The notes: generated by a model from the sequence alone, not told the origin. A stretch of DNA of 64,000 nt from Chamaecyparis obtusa (GCA_027943335.1 BSBK01006752.1:535790-599789), one strand, 5' to 3'; shown: positions 46,968-62,790, counted from the first letter of the stretch. Made by a program: numbers and translations.

Positions 46968-47396
46968 TTGAGATTTTTGTTGATGTGGCATTTGTGTCGT
47001 AAGATTAGTCTTTATGGTTTAATTAAGATGAGTTGCCTTACTCATTTAGAGAGATTGGCATTAGATAATTCAGAAGTACAATATTCACCAGACTCTAAGG
47101 GGACTCTTACTCTTTTAAAGAGATTGACATTAAGAAAATTAAAAGTGCAATCTTTACCAAAATCATTTAAGTAATTGATTAGTCTTGAGGTTATGAAAAT
47201 AGATGAGTATCTAATTTTTTATAATTGTTTTCCTCACCTTAAAAATATTTATCTTTCATATAATTGGAGTTTAATGGAGGTCGAAATGTTACCAACATCA
47301 GTTGAGGATATCTTTGTCTTTTATTGTAGATTGTTAAGGAACATAAGCAGTATTGGTGGCCTAGTAAACCTTTCTAACTTTGATTTTTTGTCATAA
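46968..47396 (+). pseudogene. Leucine-rich repeat fragment (NB-LRR type)
   Basis: One frame of 143 codons with a single internal TAA at 47172-47174, ended by TAA at 47394-47396. It shows LRR spacing: LTHLERLALDNSEVQ, LTLLKRLTLRKLKVQSLP, LISLEVMKIDEY, FPHLKNIYLSYNWSL, SVEDIFVFYC and LVNLSNFDFLS, about 23-25 residues apart. This is the irregular type found in plant NB-LRR immune receptors, where the LRR senses the ligand. No NB-ARC motifs (P-loop, GLPL, MHD) occur upstream, so it is a fragment. No convincing start. Element A lies 490 bp downstream. Confidence 0.6.
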
Positions 47397-47879
47397 TCTG
47401 ATCTCATAGACTCTTATTACTGAGGAAATTATTGAGACCTTTTATGACTTGTATTGACTTAGTCTAGTGCCTTCCACTTAAGTCACTATGTTTTTGGTTA
47501 GACATGTTACTCGTTATGTGTGACTTATTATGATTTTACTATGAATTATGTCTTGATGGTATTAATCCTATGATGATGATTTAATGTTTAGGCTATGATG
47601 TTATTATGATGATGAATTACTTTGAAAATGTTAAATACAAATGATGAAATGACGTGTAATTGAAATGGGAATTAATGCAATTTAAGTTTGATTTTGGTTA
47701 CAGACTAACCTACTAATGATATCTTGAGTGGAATGAGATGTTTTTAAAGGAAAGCTTGAAAGTGGGAGTGTGGTTGAGGTAGAGGATGATAGCTCATCAG
47801 TAAGGATTGGTTGGGAAAGTTTGGTTTTTTATGCACACACCACTTAGTCTAACAATGAGTATTAAAATGAAAGTTATGT
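47397..47879. other. Left flank of element A
   Basis: AT-rich, no feature seen; probably the decayed tail of the LRR pseudogene. Confidence 0.35.
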
Positions 47880-47884
47880 TTAAG

Positions 47885-48477
47885 TGATGCAAGAACATCT
47901 CAGGTCATTGGTAATCCTGTGTCACCAAAAAGATGTTTGAATTTTTCTGTGTTGATTGGTTCCTTCTTTGACCGAGTTGGTTCAGTGTTGCTCAGTTTCC
48001 TTTATTTATTGGTGTTGGTTAGTTATCTCTCTAGCACTTGGTGAATTCCCCTGGTGCTTGGTGATGCTTGTCTGGTGCTCGGTTATCCTTTCCTAACGAG
48101 TTGTTTATTTTGGATTTTTCTTGAGGCTGACTCTTGCATTTATTATTGGTCATGGATTTAATGTTGGTATCTATCATTGGGAAGCATGTGGACCTAGATC
48201 TGGTCATTCCTTTTGTTGATGGTGGATCTAAAGGCTGACTTGGTTTGGTAGCACCATGTATAAATGTATTTGTTTAGTTAGAATTTAGGGAGTCAATTTT
48301 AGTTTGGAGATAGAAGATAGAAGATTAGAGATTATTGGAAGTTCCTCACATGATTGAGGACTTATGTACTTGATTGTAATAGATGGCCTAAACTGGGAAG
48401 GCCTTATATCCTGGCATGTATGAATCAATTTGAAGATAATATATGAAAAGATATCATGCATTCTCTCTCTCACTTAT
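47885..48477 (+). repeat. 5' LTR of element A, upstream part
   Basis: Begins TGATGCAAGAACATC and aligns with the 3' LTR from 56763. TATAAAT at 48259-48265 is the likely promoter box. Interrupted at 48477 by element B. Confidence 0.9.
48473..48477. repeat. Target duplication CTTAT of element B (left)
   Basis: Repeated at 52283-52287; the 3' LTR of A has an uninterrupted counterpart (CTCACTTGTTATGTTG). Confidence 0.9.
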
Positions 48478-49377
48478 TGATGTAGTTCAAGGTAATGGAG
48501 GATCCAATTAAGGACAGTCCAACCTTGCAGCCAATTAACAACATGGTAGAATAACACAACAAGATATGCTCAAATTAGATTTTCATTAACATGTCCAACT
48601 GTAAGGCCTTCTGAGTTAGGACCAATTACAATCAAGAAATAGTTTTGCAAGATCAAAAAGATCCAATCCAGCACCAGCTAGTTTAGTTCTGAAATAAATC
48701 AACAATTGATAGAAACCCTAAGGAAGATTTGAACTTGAGATCAAAAGCCTCCAAGGAATCTCCTCATCTCTAAGACACAACCACTAGCTCTGCTATTACA
48801 AGCTATTCGAAATCAGTCTAACCTTCAACATCTCATAGGATCCATATCTAACTTCCAAAATTTGATCTCCAATCGATGTCCTAAATAACTACCCAAAACA
48901 CTCCGTAAATACAAATCTTTAGCCATAAGTCAGCTGGATGAAACAACTAACTCTTACAAACAAACATTAAATGTAATACAAGTCAGCTCTCAAATAGCCT
49001 TACAATTATTTAATTCACCATGTCATCCTCCAGATCTACCTAGGAGAATGAAATAACAAGTACCAACAATAAATGCACCAAGTCAACTAATCAAATCACC
49101 AAGAAATCCAATCGGTAAACCAAAACAAATGAGCACCAGAGAAAAAATCAAGCACTAGTGAAACAACCAAGCAAGCCAAGCATCATTGAGCAAGCACATC
49201 GACTGAGAATCACAGACATCACTGAGTACAAGTTCCATTGAGCACAAGAGGTTTCACTGAGTTCCTTCAATGACCAAGTTTCCTTCAATAACTGAGACCA
49301 TCGATTAAAGCTGCAACTGAGTACCACAACACATCACCATGAAAATTCACTAAGTACCCCAGAATGGCCCTACATCA
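48478..49377 (-). repeat. 3' LTR of element B
   Basis: 900 bp; ends CCCTACATCA at 49377 on the plus strand, where the internal region starts. Confidence 0.9.
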
Positions 49378-49598
49378 AGCACCCCAGGTTCAAAAAGATG
49401 TTCTCATATGTTGGAAGAACATCTTTCAGGATTCAACACATAAACCCTGAACTAGTTCTTCACACACAAGTCCTCCAACTTTTCACTTTGCATACTCTTC
49501 CACTTCAGCTTCCTCTATCTTTTCGAGTCTTTCCTTGATAACATATAGGTATGTTCTCCATACTGATCATCCATACCTTCAGGATCCACCAACTCAAC

Positions 49599-51136
49599 TT
49601 AGCTACCAATACTCAGGCTTCTCCTATCGAGTGTTGTATCCAGCAAAGGCATCAGGGAAAACTTCATGTCATCCTTCTCAACAGTAAACACATTCTTCAC
49701 ACAATCATACATAGATCTGCAATCATATTGCCAAGGTCTATCAAGAAATATATGATAACTATTCATCTCCATAATATCACATAACACAAGATCCTTATAT
49801 TGGCCAATCTGAACATCAATAAAGCACTATTCTCTTACTTCTAGAGCATGATCATCTTGCAACCAGAAAATCCTATAAGGATAAGGATGCTTCATTCTAT
49901 TCAAACCAAGTATCTGAACCATGTCCTCACCAAAAAGGTTATTAGTACTGCCACTATCAACAATAACATCACAAAGTTTACCTCCAGACTTGCATTGAGT
50001 CCTAAACAAGTTACTCCTCTGACAAGGTTCCTCCTTTGTACCAAGCAATGTTTGCCAAACTAGCAAGTTCTCAAATTCAGGTTTATTCTCAACATTCTCA
50101 TTTACCATAGTAGTCCATCGATCACCAAGCTTCTTCTGTGTACAATCAAAAGATTGATGTCCTTCCTCACCATAGTTATAACAATTACCCTTAAAGATAA
50201 CTCTACTTTTCTTCTTCTTTGGTTCTATAGGTGTCAGTTCATCTGCTGTAGTCGGTTTACTCTTCACCGAGTAATCAATCTTTTTCTTCCCTTGGGGATT
50301 ACTATGTTGTCTCCTTTTCAATTTATCTTCTACCTTCAGAGCATAGTGATAAGCATCTTCAAGAGAATCAATCTTCATCATACCAAGCTCATCTTGAATA
50401 TTAAATCTCAAACCATTCACATACCGCGCTACCTTTTCCTTACTAAGTTCTCTATGTCCAGAATGAATAGTAAGTTTTTAGAACTCCTTAATATAATCTT
50501 CAATATTCAAATCTTTCTACTTTAGATTTTGCAACTTCTTAAACAAGTCAAGCTCATAGTCAGTAGGTATGAACTTAGCTTTCAATTTAGTCACCATCAA
50601 CTTCCACTGGTTGATCTTCATTTCACCTTCATCTTCTCTATCTCTTTGTAAGTCCTTCCACCAAAGAGAAGCATGTCCTTTCAACTTAGTCTATGCCAAT
50701 CTAACTCAAAGAGGATCTTCAATTTCTTCAAGCTCAAAGAATTCTTCAAGTTCACCAATCTAATCAATCAAGTTCTCAAGTTTAAAGTACTAGAGAAAGT
50801 AGAAACTTCCATTCAGAAACTATTACTTAACCAAGCTCCAGATCTATGTAACTGACTAGTTCTGTCCCTCTAGTCATCACCACTAGATCTAGTAGCTTCA
50901 AAGTCTTCAGTAGCTTCCTCATAACCATCATCAGAACCAACATTTTGAGGTACGCCAGTCATAGCCCTCATGATCTTAGCAATCATGTCATTCTTCATCA
51001 ATTCCCTCTCAGATCTAAAATCATATTTCACCTTCTTTGTAATCCTAGATTCCACAGTATCATAGAGATCTACAATCGCTCTAGGGTCCAATCTTCTCAA
51101 AGGCATCCTTAAAGATAAGAAAACCCAAAGCAACAA
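49599..51136 (-). pseudogene. Element B gag-protease pseudogene
   Basis: N-terminus at 51136-50870 (IVDLYDTVESRITKKVKYDF and an acidic tail). The gag domain is at 50.7-50.4 kb: GHASLWWKDLQRDRE, WKLMVTKLKAKFIPTDYEL, then KVARYVNGLRFNIQDELG; stops, mostly at Gln positions, break it. The zinc knuckle at about 50180-50140 reads C-Y-N-Y-G-E-E-G-H-Q-S-F-D-C, with the second Cys changed to Tyr, so it could not hold zinc. The protease active site VIVDSGSTNNL (about 49970) is intact, followed by LGLNRMKHPYPYRIFWLQ and, after a stop, YHIFLDRPWQYD, where the usual GRPW has become DRPW. The frame then runs into non-coding sequence and the LTR; no RT follows. Confidence 0.85.
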
Positions 51137-51354
51137 AACCCTAAACCAACCACCTTGTGAAAACTTCCAAGTTGTATGTAATTCAGATCATCTTGCCACC
51201 TTGCATGAACAACTAGGGAAATATTCCACAAGTTCAGTGCAATGGATCTACAACTCAGATCATATGATCTCTTCACCAAGGTAAATTTCACAAGATCAAC
51301 CTTCGCTAGATCAAACTTCACTCAAGAAAAAATTTCACTCAAGAACAACCTTCA

Positions 51355-51365
51355 CTCTAATACCA
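51355..51365 (-). other. Primer binding site of element B
   Basis: Minus strand TGGTATTAGAG, two bases from the LTR; one C to T change from the tRNA-Met match TGGTATCAGAG. Confidence 0.8.
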
Positions 51366-51367
51366 TC

Positions 51368-52282
51368 TGACACAATTCAAGGTAATGCAGGATCTAATTA
51401 AGGATAGTCCAACCTTGCATCCAATTAACAACACAATGGAATAACACAACAAGATATGCTCAAATCAGATTTTCATTAACATGCCTGATTGTAATTCCTT
51501 CTAGGTTAGCACCAATTAAAATCAAGAAGTAGTTCTGCAAGATCAACAAGATCCAATCCAACACTAGCTAGTCCAGTTCTAAAACAAATCATCAACTGAT
51601 GGAAACCCTAAGGTAGATTTGAACTTGAGCTCACAAGTCTCCAAGCAATCTCCTCATCTCCTGCAAGCCACAACCACTAGCCCTTCTATTACAAACTATT
51701 CAAAATCAGTCTGACCTTTAAGATCTTACAGGATCTAGATCTAACTTCCCAAATATGATCTCCAATCGATGTCCTAAATAACTACCCAAAACACTCCTTA
51801 AATACTTATCTTCAGCCACAAGTCGGTTGAATGAAAAAACTAATGAAAAAACTAAGTCTTATAAACAAATATTAAATGCAATACAAGTCAGCTCTCAAAT
51901 AGCCTTACAATTATTTAATTCTCCATGTCAGACTCTAGATCTACCTAGGAAAATGCAATAACAACTACCAACAATAAATGGACCAAGTCAGCCAACCAAA
52001 TCACCAAGAACTCTAGGTAGTAAACCAAAACAACTAAGCACCAGAGAAACAACTGAGCACCAGTGAAATAACTGAGAAAGCCAAGCATCAATGAGAAAGC
52101 ACATCGAATGAGCATCACACACATCATTGAGTACAAGTTCCACCAAGCACAAGAGGTTTCACTGAGTTTCTTCAGCGATTGATCTTCCTTCAATATTTGA
52201 GACCATCGGTTAAAGCTGCAACCGAGTACCACAACACATCACCATGAAGATTCACTGAGTACCCTAGGATTCCCCTACATCA
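51368..52282 (-). repeat. 5' LTR of element B
   Basis: 915 bp; plus-strand start TGACACAATTC beside the PBS, end CTACATCA beside CTTAT. Confidence 0.9.
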
Positions 52283-52287
52283 CTTAT
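52283..52287. repeat. Target duplication CTTAT of element B (right)
   Basis: Exact copy of 48473-48477. Confidence 0.9.
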
Positions 52288-52374
52288 TGTGTTGTTTCTT
52301 CTGTGTGTTGTTCTACAAGGTGGATCTAGTTAGGGTGTTCCTTTGGCCCCTCTCCCTATCTAACCCTTGCATCA
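52288..52374 (+). repeat. 5' LTR of element A, downstream part
   Basis: Resumes after element B with TGTGTTGTTTCTTC and ends CCCTTGCATCA beside the PBS. Confidence 0.9.
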
Positions 52375-52376
52375 AG

Positions 52377-52388
52377 TGGTATCAGAGC
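52377..52388 (+). other. Primer binding site of element A (initiator tRNA-Met)
   Basis: TGGTATCAGAGC followed by AAGG, two bases after the LTR end. Confidence 0.93.
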
Positions 52389-52497
52389 AAGGTGAGATTT
52401 GGATCTAGGTTTGAAGGTTCCTTCTTGTGAAGCCCTAGTTGAATTATTGTGGGGTAGTAGATTGCGATCTGACCTACAATTGCAAAGGGTTTTCAAG

Positions 52498-53960
52498 ATG
52501 GTTCATGGGAGGTGAGATGTGGATCCAAGATTGGCAGACATGTTGAGACAATTTGCTGCTAGATTAGAAGCTGTTGAAATGGTCTAGAGAAGAGGAAGAC
52601 ATCTTGAAGATGTTAGTGAAGATGAAATTGAAGAGGAGCAAGGTGATGTAGAACCTGCACCTGTGATGGATCAAGGTGAGGAAAGATTATTGAAGGCTTT
52701 AAAAACTATGAAGTCTACACCACACTTTAATCCTCCTGAGTATAGTGGTAAATTGGATTCTAATGAATTGATGGACTGGATCACTGAGATGGAGAAATAC
52801 TTTGAGTATGAAAATGTACCCAAGGAAAAGAAGGTGAAAATTGCAAGCACAAAGTTGAAGAGTCATGCATCCTTGTGGTGGGAACATCTGAAGTTGGATA
52901 GAAAGAGGAAAGGCAAAGACAAGATCAATGTATGGAATAAAATGGTGAATAAATTGAAAGGAAAGTTCTTACATTGTGATTATCAGATCAACCTAGTTAG
53001 GTGAATGCAAAGTTTAAGGAAGAAAGATAGCTCGGTAAAAGAATATACTGAGAAATTCTATAGATTAGATATCAGATCTGGACATGATGAAGATGATGTC
53101 GAAAGGATTGCTAGATACCTGAATGGTTTGAGAGTTTCCATCCAAGAGAAAATTAGTTTGGTCAAATTGGAGAACATTGAAGAGGCTTATTAATTTGCAT
53201 TGAAAGATGAGGAGAAATTAAATGAGAGACATGAGAAAAGACAAAGAGGTAGAGGTGGTAGACTCCCTAGAGGAAGAGGTAGATCTCATGGTGAAAATAG
53301 TAGATTTGAACCTGAAAAGACAAATCTTGATAAAGGCAAGACCAAGTGGAAAGGTGAAAGTTCATCTAGTGGTAGAGGCAGTAACTACCAAGGTGGTTAT
53401 AACAGAGGTGGTTTTCAAAGAGCTTGTTACAATTGTGGAGAAGAAGGACATAGATCTTTTGAATGCACACATGCAAGTAAGAAGGTCAGTAGTAGTAGAA
53501 ATGCTTTGGTGCAAGAAGAGTCACCAAATGAACCTGAGAAGGAAAATAACTTGATGGTAAGGAGAGAACTTTGGAGTGAAAGTAATAAGGAAGATACGGT
53601 AAGGAAAATCTTGTTCAAGACCAGATGTAGAGTTTTTGATGAAGTTTGGAAGGTAATAATTGACAGTAGTAGCTTGGAGAATCTGGCATCTGAGGAAATG
53701 GTCACAAAGTTGTAGTTGAAAAGGTTGGAACATCTGAAGCCCTATCAGATTTCATGGATCAAAGATGAGCATACACTCTTGGTAAGTGAAAAATGTTATG
53801 TGAATTTGAAAATTGGAAAGTACTATGATAAGGTGTTTTGTGATATCATGCCTATGGATTGTTTTCATATTTTGTTGGGTAGACCTTGGCAATATGATAG
53901 ACATGCTATATATGATGGGAGATTGCATAAATATACTATTTGGGTTGATGGAAGATGAAA
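52498..53960 (+). pseudogene. Element A gag-protease pseudogene
   Basis: One frame, several stops (TGA, TAG, TAA). The gag capsid-like domain at 52.66-53.19 kb reads PPEYSGKLDSNELMDWITEM, SHASLWWEHLKLDRK and VKEYTEKFYRLDIRSG. An Arg/Gly-rich basic segment (RGRGGRLPRGRGRSHGENS) precedes a CCHC zinc knuckle (CYNCGEEGHRSFEC, 53425-53466) that would bind RNA. The protease site near 53655-53690 reads VIIDSSSLENL: Gly of the D-S-G triad is Ser, which should abolish cleavage. The tail has FHILLGRPWQYDRHAIYDG. At least five stops sit where related proteins have Gln or Arg, consistent with C to T changes. Confidence 0.88.
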
Positions 53961-53964
53961 ACTC

Positions 53965-55255
53965 TTGTTACCTTTGATTGAAGAACTTTTTAGTAATGTT
54001 CACACATCTGTGAAAGTTTTCTTGATGGAAGGAAGAAAGTTTATTAAGGATTTGAAGAAGAATTATGTATATTTTGTTGTGATTCCTAACAAACCGAGTA
54101 AGAAAAGAGAGGATAGTATACCTGAAGAGATTGATAAGTTACTCACCGAGTATAGTGAAATTATTTTTCATAATGTATCTGATGGTTTTCCACCAAAGAG
54201 AAGTATCAATCATTGTATGGATCTAATCCCCAGAGCTAGTTTACCGAATAAGGTACCACATCGGTTGACACCTATTGAGAATCAAAAATTGAACTGATAG
54301 ATTCAAGAATTGTTACAAAAAGGTCTGATCAGAGAAATTTTGAGTCCTTGTGTAGTACCTACTATATTGGCATTGAAGAAGAATGGAGAATGGTGAATGT
54401 GTACTGATTCTAGAGAAATCAACAAGATAACAGTGAAATATAGGTTTCCTATACCAAGAATGGATGATATAATGCATAGTTTGACTAGAGAAAAGTATTT
54501 TACCAAAATTGATTTGAAAAGTGGGTATCATTAGATTAGAATCAGAGAAGGTGATGAGTGGAAGACTACTTTCAAGACAAAAAAATTTTGTATGAGTGGT
54601 TGGTTATGCCTTTTGGTTTAGCTAATGCACTGAGTATTTGGAGATTGTGTATTTGGGATTTGTGATTTTAGCTAATGGTTTGAAGATGGATCCTGAAAAG
54701 GTTGAAGCTATTTTGAATTGGCCTACACCTGAGAGTGCTAGTGAGGTAAGATCATTTCATGGTTTGGAAATTTTTTACTAAAAGTTCATTAGAAATTTCA
54801 GTTCAATCTGTAATGCTATGAATGAGACTATGAGAGGAGATAAAAGAGAATTCAAGTGGACACATGGAGATGATAAAATTTTTGAGACCTTGAAGTAGAA
54901 AGTTTTTGAATTGCCTATGTTAGCATTGCCTAATTTCAATAAGGTATTTCAAGTGGAATGTGATGCAAGTGGAAGTCCAATATGAGCTATAAGGTAAACC
55001 TATTGATTTCTTTAGTGAAAAGTTAAATGATGCAATTAGAAAATATTATGTGTATGATCAAGAATTATATGCTATTGTTCAAGCACTAAACAAATGGAAA
55101 CATTATTTGATACCGAGTGAATTTGTGTTGTATACTGATCATAAGGATTTATAGTATTTGGGTAGTCAGAATAAGTTGAATCAGAGACATATGAAATGGG
55201 TTGAGTATTTGTAGAGCTATACATTTGTGATAAAGCATAAAAGTGGAGTCACTAA
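53965..55255 (+). pseudogene. Element A reverse transcriptase-RNase H pseudogene
   Basis: RT fingers at 54.2-54.56 kb: [40 protein letters not shown], then [26 protein letters not shown]; the stops stand for Arg and Gln. After the G-L-A-N-A block (about 54625) the frame jumps to EIVYLGFVILANGLKMDPEK (54644 on). The missing stretch, roughly 80 residues in related elements, includes the catalytic Y-x-D-D, so RT is dead by deletion. RNase H survives in pieces: FQVECDASG, KPIDFFSEKLNDAIRKYY, YDQELYAIVQALNKWKHY and VLYTDHKDL, with acidic residues in place but stops between. Confidence 0.85.
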
Positions 55256-55273
55256 TTAAGTAGAACAAGATCT

Positions 55274-56728
55274 TTGATGACTGAGATGAGAATCAAAGTT
55301 CTTGGCTTTGATGAGATTAGATATTTTTATGAGACTGATCCTAATTTTTTTGAGCCGTGGAGAAAGTGCAGAGCACCTATTCAAGATCAACTGAGTACTA
55401 AATGGGAAGAATATTTCATTCAAGAAGGTATGTTGTTTAAAGTTATTAAGTTGTGTATACCAAGAGGAGCAATGAGAACTAATTTGATAAAGGAGAAACA
55501 TAGTAGTGGTTTGGATGGACATTTTGGTATTGAAAAAACATTGAATTTTCTTAAGGAGAAATATTTTTGGCTACAGTTGTAAAGATGTTTAGAAATTTGT
55601 GAAAAGTTGTGGAATTTGTCAAGTTGCAAAAGGAGTGAGTCAAAATACTGGATTGTATACACTGATTTTTGTTCCTAAGAAACCTTGGATTGACATTAAT
55701 ATGGATTTTATTCTTGGCTTACCGAAGACAGTAAGAGGTAATGATTCTATATTTATTGTTGTGGATAGATATTTTAAGATGGCACATTTTATACCTTGTA
55801 GAAAGACATCAGATGCAGTACATATAGCAGATCTTTTCTTTAAGGAAATTTTCAGATTGCATGGATTACCGAGGAATATTATCTCTGACCGAGATAGTAA
55901 ATTTGTTGGATACTTTTGGAAAACTCTTTGGAGAAAGTTTGGTACCGAGTTGAAATATAGTTCCAAATTTCATCCATAGACTAATGGACAGACAAAAGTT
56001 GTGAATAGAAGTTTGGGTAATCTATTGAGATGTTTAGTTGGAGACACACCGAGTAATTGGGATTATGTGTTGGCACAAGCAGAGTTTGCATTCAATAATT
56101 CAGTGAATAGGAGTATTGGAAAAACACCTTTTGAGATTGTAAATGGCATACAATCGAGAGGTATATCAGATTTGAGGGATATTTCTAATGAAAGAAAGAG
56201 AAGTGTTGAAGGAGTGAAATTTGCTGAGTACATGAAGACATTGCATGAAGATGTGAAACATAATTTGGATAAAAGTAATCAGAAATACAAAGACAGAGTT
56301 GATAGATCAAGAAGACATAAGACTTTTGCAGTCGATGATGAAGTAATGGTTCATTTGAAGAGAGGTAGATTTCCTGTTGGAACATATGGGAAGCTGAAAA
56401 TGAAGAAGTTTGGCCCTTGAAAAATTTTGAAGAAATTTGACAGTGGAAATGCATATGAGATTGAGTTACTTGATGACATGGATATATCACCTATTTTTAA
56501 CATTGTTGATTTGTATGAGTATCATGAGTTGGATGAAGAAATAACAGCACTGAATGATTATCCTAAGAAACAAACAAAAGAAGTGGAGCATATTTTGGAA
56601 TAAAGAATTGGACAAGAGGAAAACAATATATGGAATACCTGGTAAAATGGAAGAATAGACTAATTAAAGATAGTTCTTGGATTTCACATTCTGAGTGGGA
56701 TGTAGCTCGGGTCATACCTACTGAATGA
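55274..56728 (+). pseudogene. Element A integrase and chromodomain pseudogene
   Basis: The zinc-binding HHCC part is at 55.50-55.63 kb (GLDGHFGIEKTLNFLKEKY and [13 protein letters not shown]). The core reads [18 protein letters not shown] (first Asp) and [17 protein letters not shown] (second Asp). The third motif, near 55980-56000, reads TNGQTKVVNRSLGNLL: the catalytic Glu is Lys, and a Gln just before it is a stop. The C-terminal part (AVDDEVMVHLKRGRFPVG) is followed, one base out of frame, by a chromodomain at about 56612-56725: QYMEYLVKWKNRLIKDSSW and SHSEWDVARVIPTE. Chromodomains steer chromovirus insertion toward marked heterochromatin. Confidence 0.88.
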
Positions 56729-56762
56729 TTTAGAGAATCATTTCCAAATAACCCCAGGTGTC

Positions 56763-57422
56763 TGATGCAGGAGCATCTCGGGTCCTCGCCAATCCTTTGT
56801 CACCAAAAATATATTTGAAGTTTTTTGTGTTGCTTGGTTCCTTCTTTGACCAAGTTGGTTAAGTGTTGGTCAGTTTCATTTGTTTATCGGTGTTGGTCGG
56901 TTATCTCTTTGGTGCTCAGTGATGCTTGTCTGGCTCTCGGTTATCCTTGCTTTCCAAGTTGTTTATTTTGGATTTTTCTTAAGGCTGACTCTTACATTTA
57001 TTATTGGTCGCAGATTTAATGTTGGTATCTATCATTTGGAAGCATGTGGACCTAGATCTGGTCATTCCTTTCATTTGATGGTGGATCTGAAGGCTGACTT
57101 GGTTCGGTAGCACCTTGTATAAATGTAGTTGTTTGGTTAGAGTTTAGGAGTCACTTTTAGTTTGGAGATAGAAGATAGAAGATTAGAGATTGTTGGTAGA
57201 TCCTCGCATGTTTGAGGACTTCTGTACTTGATTGTAATATCTAGCCTAAACTGGGAAGGCCTTACAGCCCAGCATCTATGAATCAATTTGAAGATAATAT
57301 ATGAAAAGATATCATGCATTCTCTCTCTCACTTGTTATGTTGTTGCTTCTACTTGTTGTTTTGCAAGGTGGATCTGGTTAGGATGTATCTTTGGCCCCTC
57401 TCCCCATCTATCCCTTGTGTCA
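56763..57422 (+). repeat. 3' LTR of element A
   Basis: 660 bp, TGATGCAGGAGCATC to CCCTTGTGTCA. TATAAAT at 57118-57124. Confidence 0.92.
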
Positions 57423-61549
<4,127 letters not shown>

Positions 61550-62018
61550 TAACCAGGTAGATCCTAACATATCTTTATTGAAAATCCTTTTACAAGGTGG
61601 CATTTGTATTTAATGTTTAAATTCCTCTAACAAGGAAGCTCCTAATAGGGAAAAGATCCTAATAGGTCTATAGGAAAATCCCTTAATCGGGTAGCACATA
61701 ATAGTGCTTTTGTAAACCTTTAACATGGTAAGCTCCTCATAGGGCATATTCTAGAAGAGTACAGATTTAGTGGGTACCAATTCCCGCACGTGGTTTTTCC
61801 CATTTAGGATTCTGCAAGAAATATATATGTCATGTGTCATGTGTGATGAGTCTGTGGATGCTTGGTATTATTTTCTTTAATTTTCTTATATCAGTTATAT
61901 GCTTTGTGGTTTGGAAGTTGATATTAAAGCTATTTAGATTAGTGGTTGAATTAGTTCATTATCTGCTTGAACTGATTCACCCCCCCCCCCACCCTCATTA
62001 CCTATGAATTATAACAAT
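61550..62018 (+). mobile_element. LTR end and leader of a copia-type element (decayed)
   Basis: Repeated short motifs (CCTAATAGG, CCCTTAATCGGGTAGC, ACATGGTAAGCTCC) lead to GTGGGTACCAATTCCCGCACG and TGGTTTTTCCCA, a motif set often seen in the R-U5 region of plant copia LTRs. A C11 run lies at 61980-61990. A PBS-like TGGTATCATAG at 62019-62029 follows. Confidence 0.45.
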
Positions 62019-62029
62019 TGGTATCATAG
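62019..62029 (+). other. Primer-binding-site-like sequence
   Basis: TGGTATCATAG; resembles TGGTATCAGAG with one change. Confidence 0.5.
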
Positions 62030-62790
62030 ATTTGGTCCTCTTGGTGATAAGCTTAACATATTAAGTAAAAATATCCTTGAGGAAGATATGAAATGTTTCA
62101 GATATAGAAGACAATTTGAAGAAGTTGATGAAAGTCATGGGAAGCAAATTGAGAATGCACATAATATGGTCAATGAAATGTACACCTAAAGTTAAAGAAG
62201 TCACTTGCAAAAAGAAGAGAACTTATTGAGCAATTGATGGAAATACAATACTACATAGATCAAATTTCTAAAAGAAGTAGATCTGATGAATCTAAAGATT
62301 CCCTTGAAGACTTGTCTCAAGAGAATGAGAAGATAGCTGAGGAAAACAAGGACATGCATAAGGATATTGACAAGATGAAACAAGAAAATAAGAACATGAA
62401 GAGGTAGTTGGAAAGTTTCTCAATTAAGATGAGTTATAAACTGGATGATAGGGAAAGTTGCAGAAGAAGCTAAGAAGATGGAAGAAGATACCCTAAAAGA
62501 AAAAGTGGTTAAACTTTAGAGATTTGAAAAAGAACTTGGTACCTTGCAAATACATCTTCATGAGACTAGAGATGAAATGCAAGATCTAAGAGGTGATCTC
62601 AATAATCTTATGATGAGAAATGAAGATTTGGTAAGAGAAAACGAAGGCCTATGAAAAGAGAAGGAAAATTTTTAGAAGGAACGTGATGATGCAAAGAAGT
62701 TGTTGAATAAGGGTATGTGCAAGATCATGAGGGGCCAAACTATGCCCTTAAGTGGCAATGAAAAATCAACAAATCAGGGTTAGTCAACTT
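62030..62790 (+). pseudogene. Coiled-coil gag-like pseudogene
   Basis: Three frame segments make a long, highly charged helix. The first (to 62189) holds LEEDMKCFRYRRQFEEVDE. The second (about 62193-62470) reads LKKSLAKRRELIEQLMEIQ, then LEDLSQENEKIAEENKDMHK. The third (62455-62786) reads KVAEEAKKMEEDTLKEKV and LHETRDEMQDLRGDLNNLM. Hydrophobic residues recur at heptad spacing, so a coiled coil is expected. Two frameshifts and several stops (TAG, TGA) break it. Its place just after a PBS-like site suggests a gag N-terminal region of a retroelement. No capsid, zinc knuckle or enzyme domain follows, so the identity is uncertain. Confidence 0.5.

Larger units (their letters stand above)
48478..52282 (-). 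mobile_element. Non-autonomous Ty3/gypsy element B (gag-protease only)
   Basis: 3,805 bp with perfect 8-bp ends TGATGTAG / CTACATCA and target duplication CTTAT. On the minus strand: 5' LTR 51368-52282, PBS, gag and protease (51136 to about 49600), then the 3' LTR 48478-49377. The internal part is only about 2 kb: reverse transcriptase, RNase H and integrase are absent, so it needs another gypsy element to move. LTRs differ at many sites (roughly 10%). It inserted into the 5' LTR of element A, hence after A. Confidence 0.92.
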
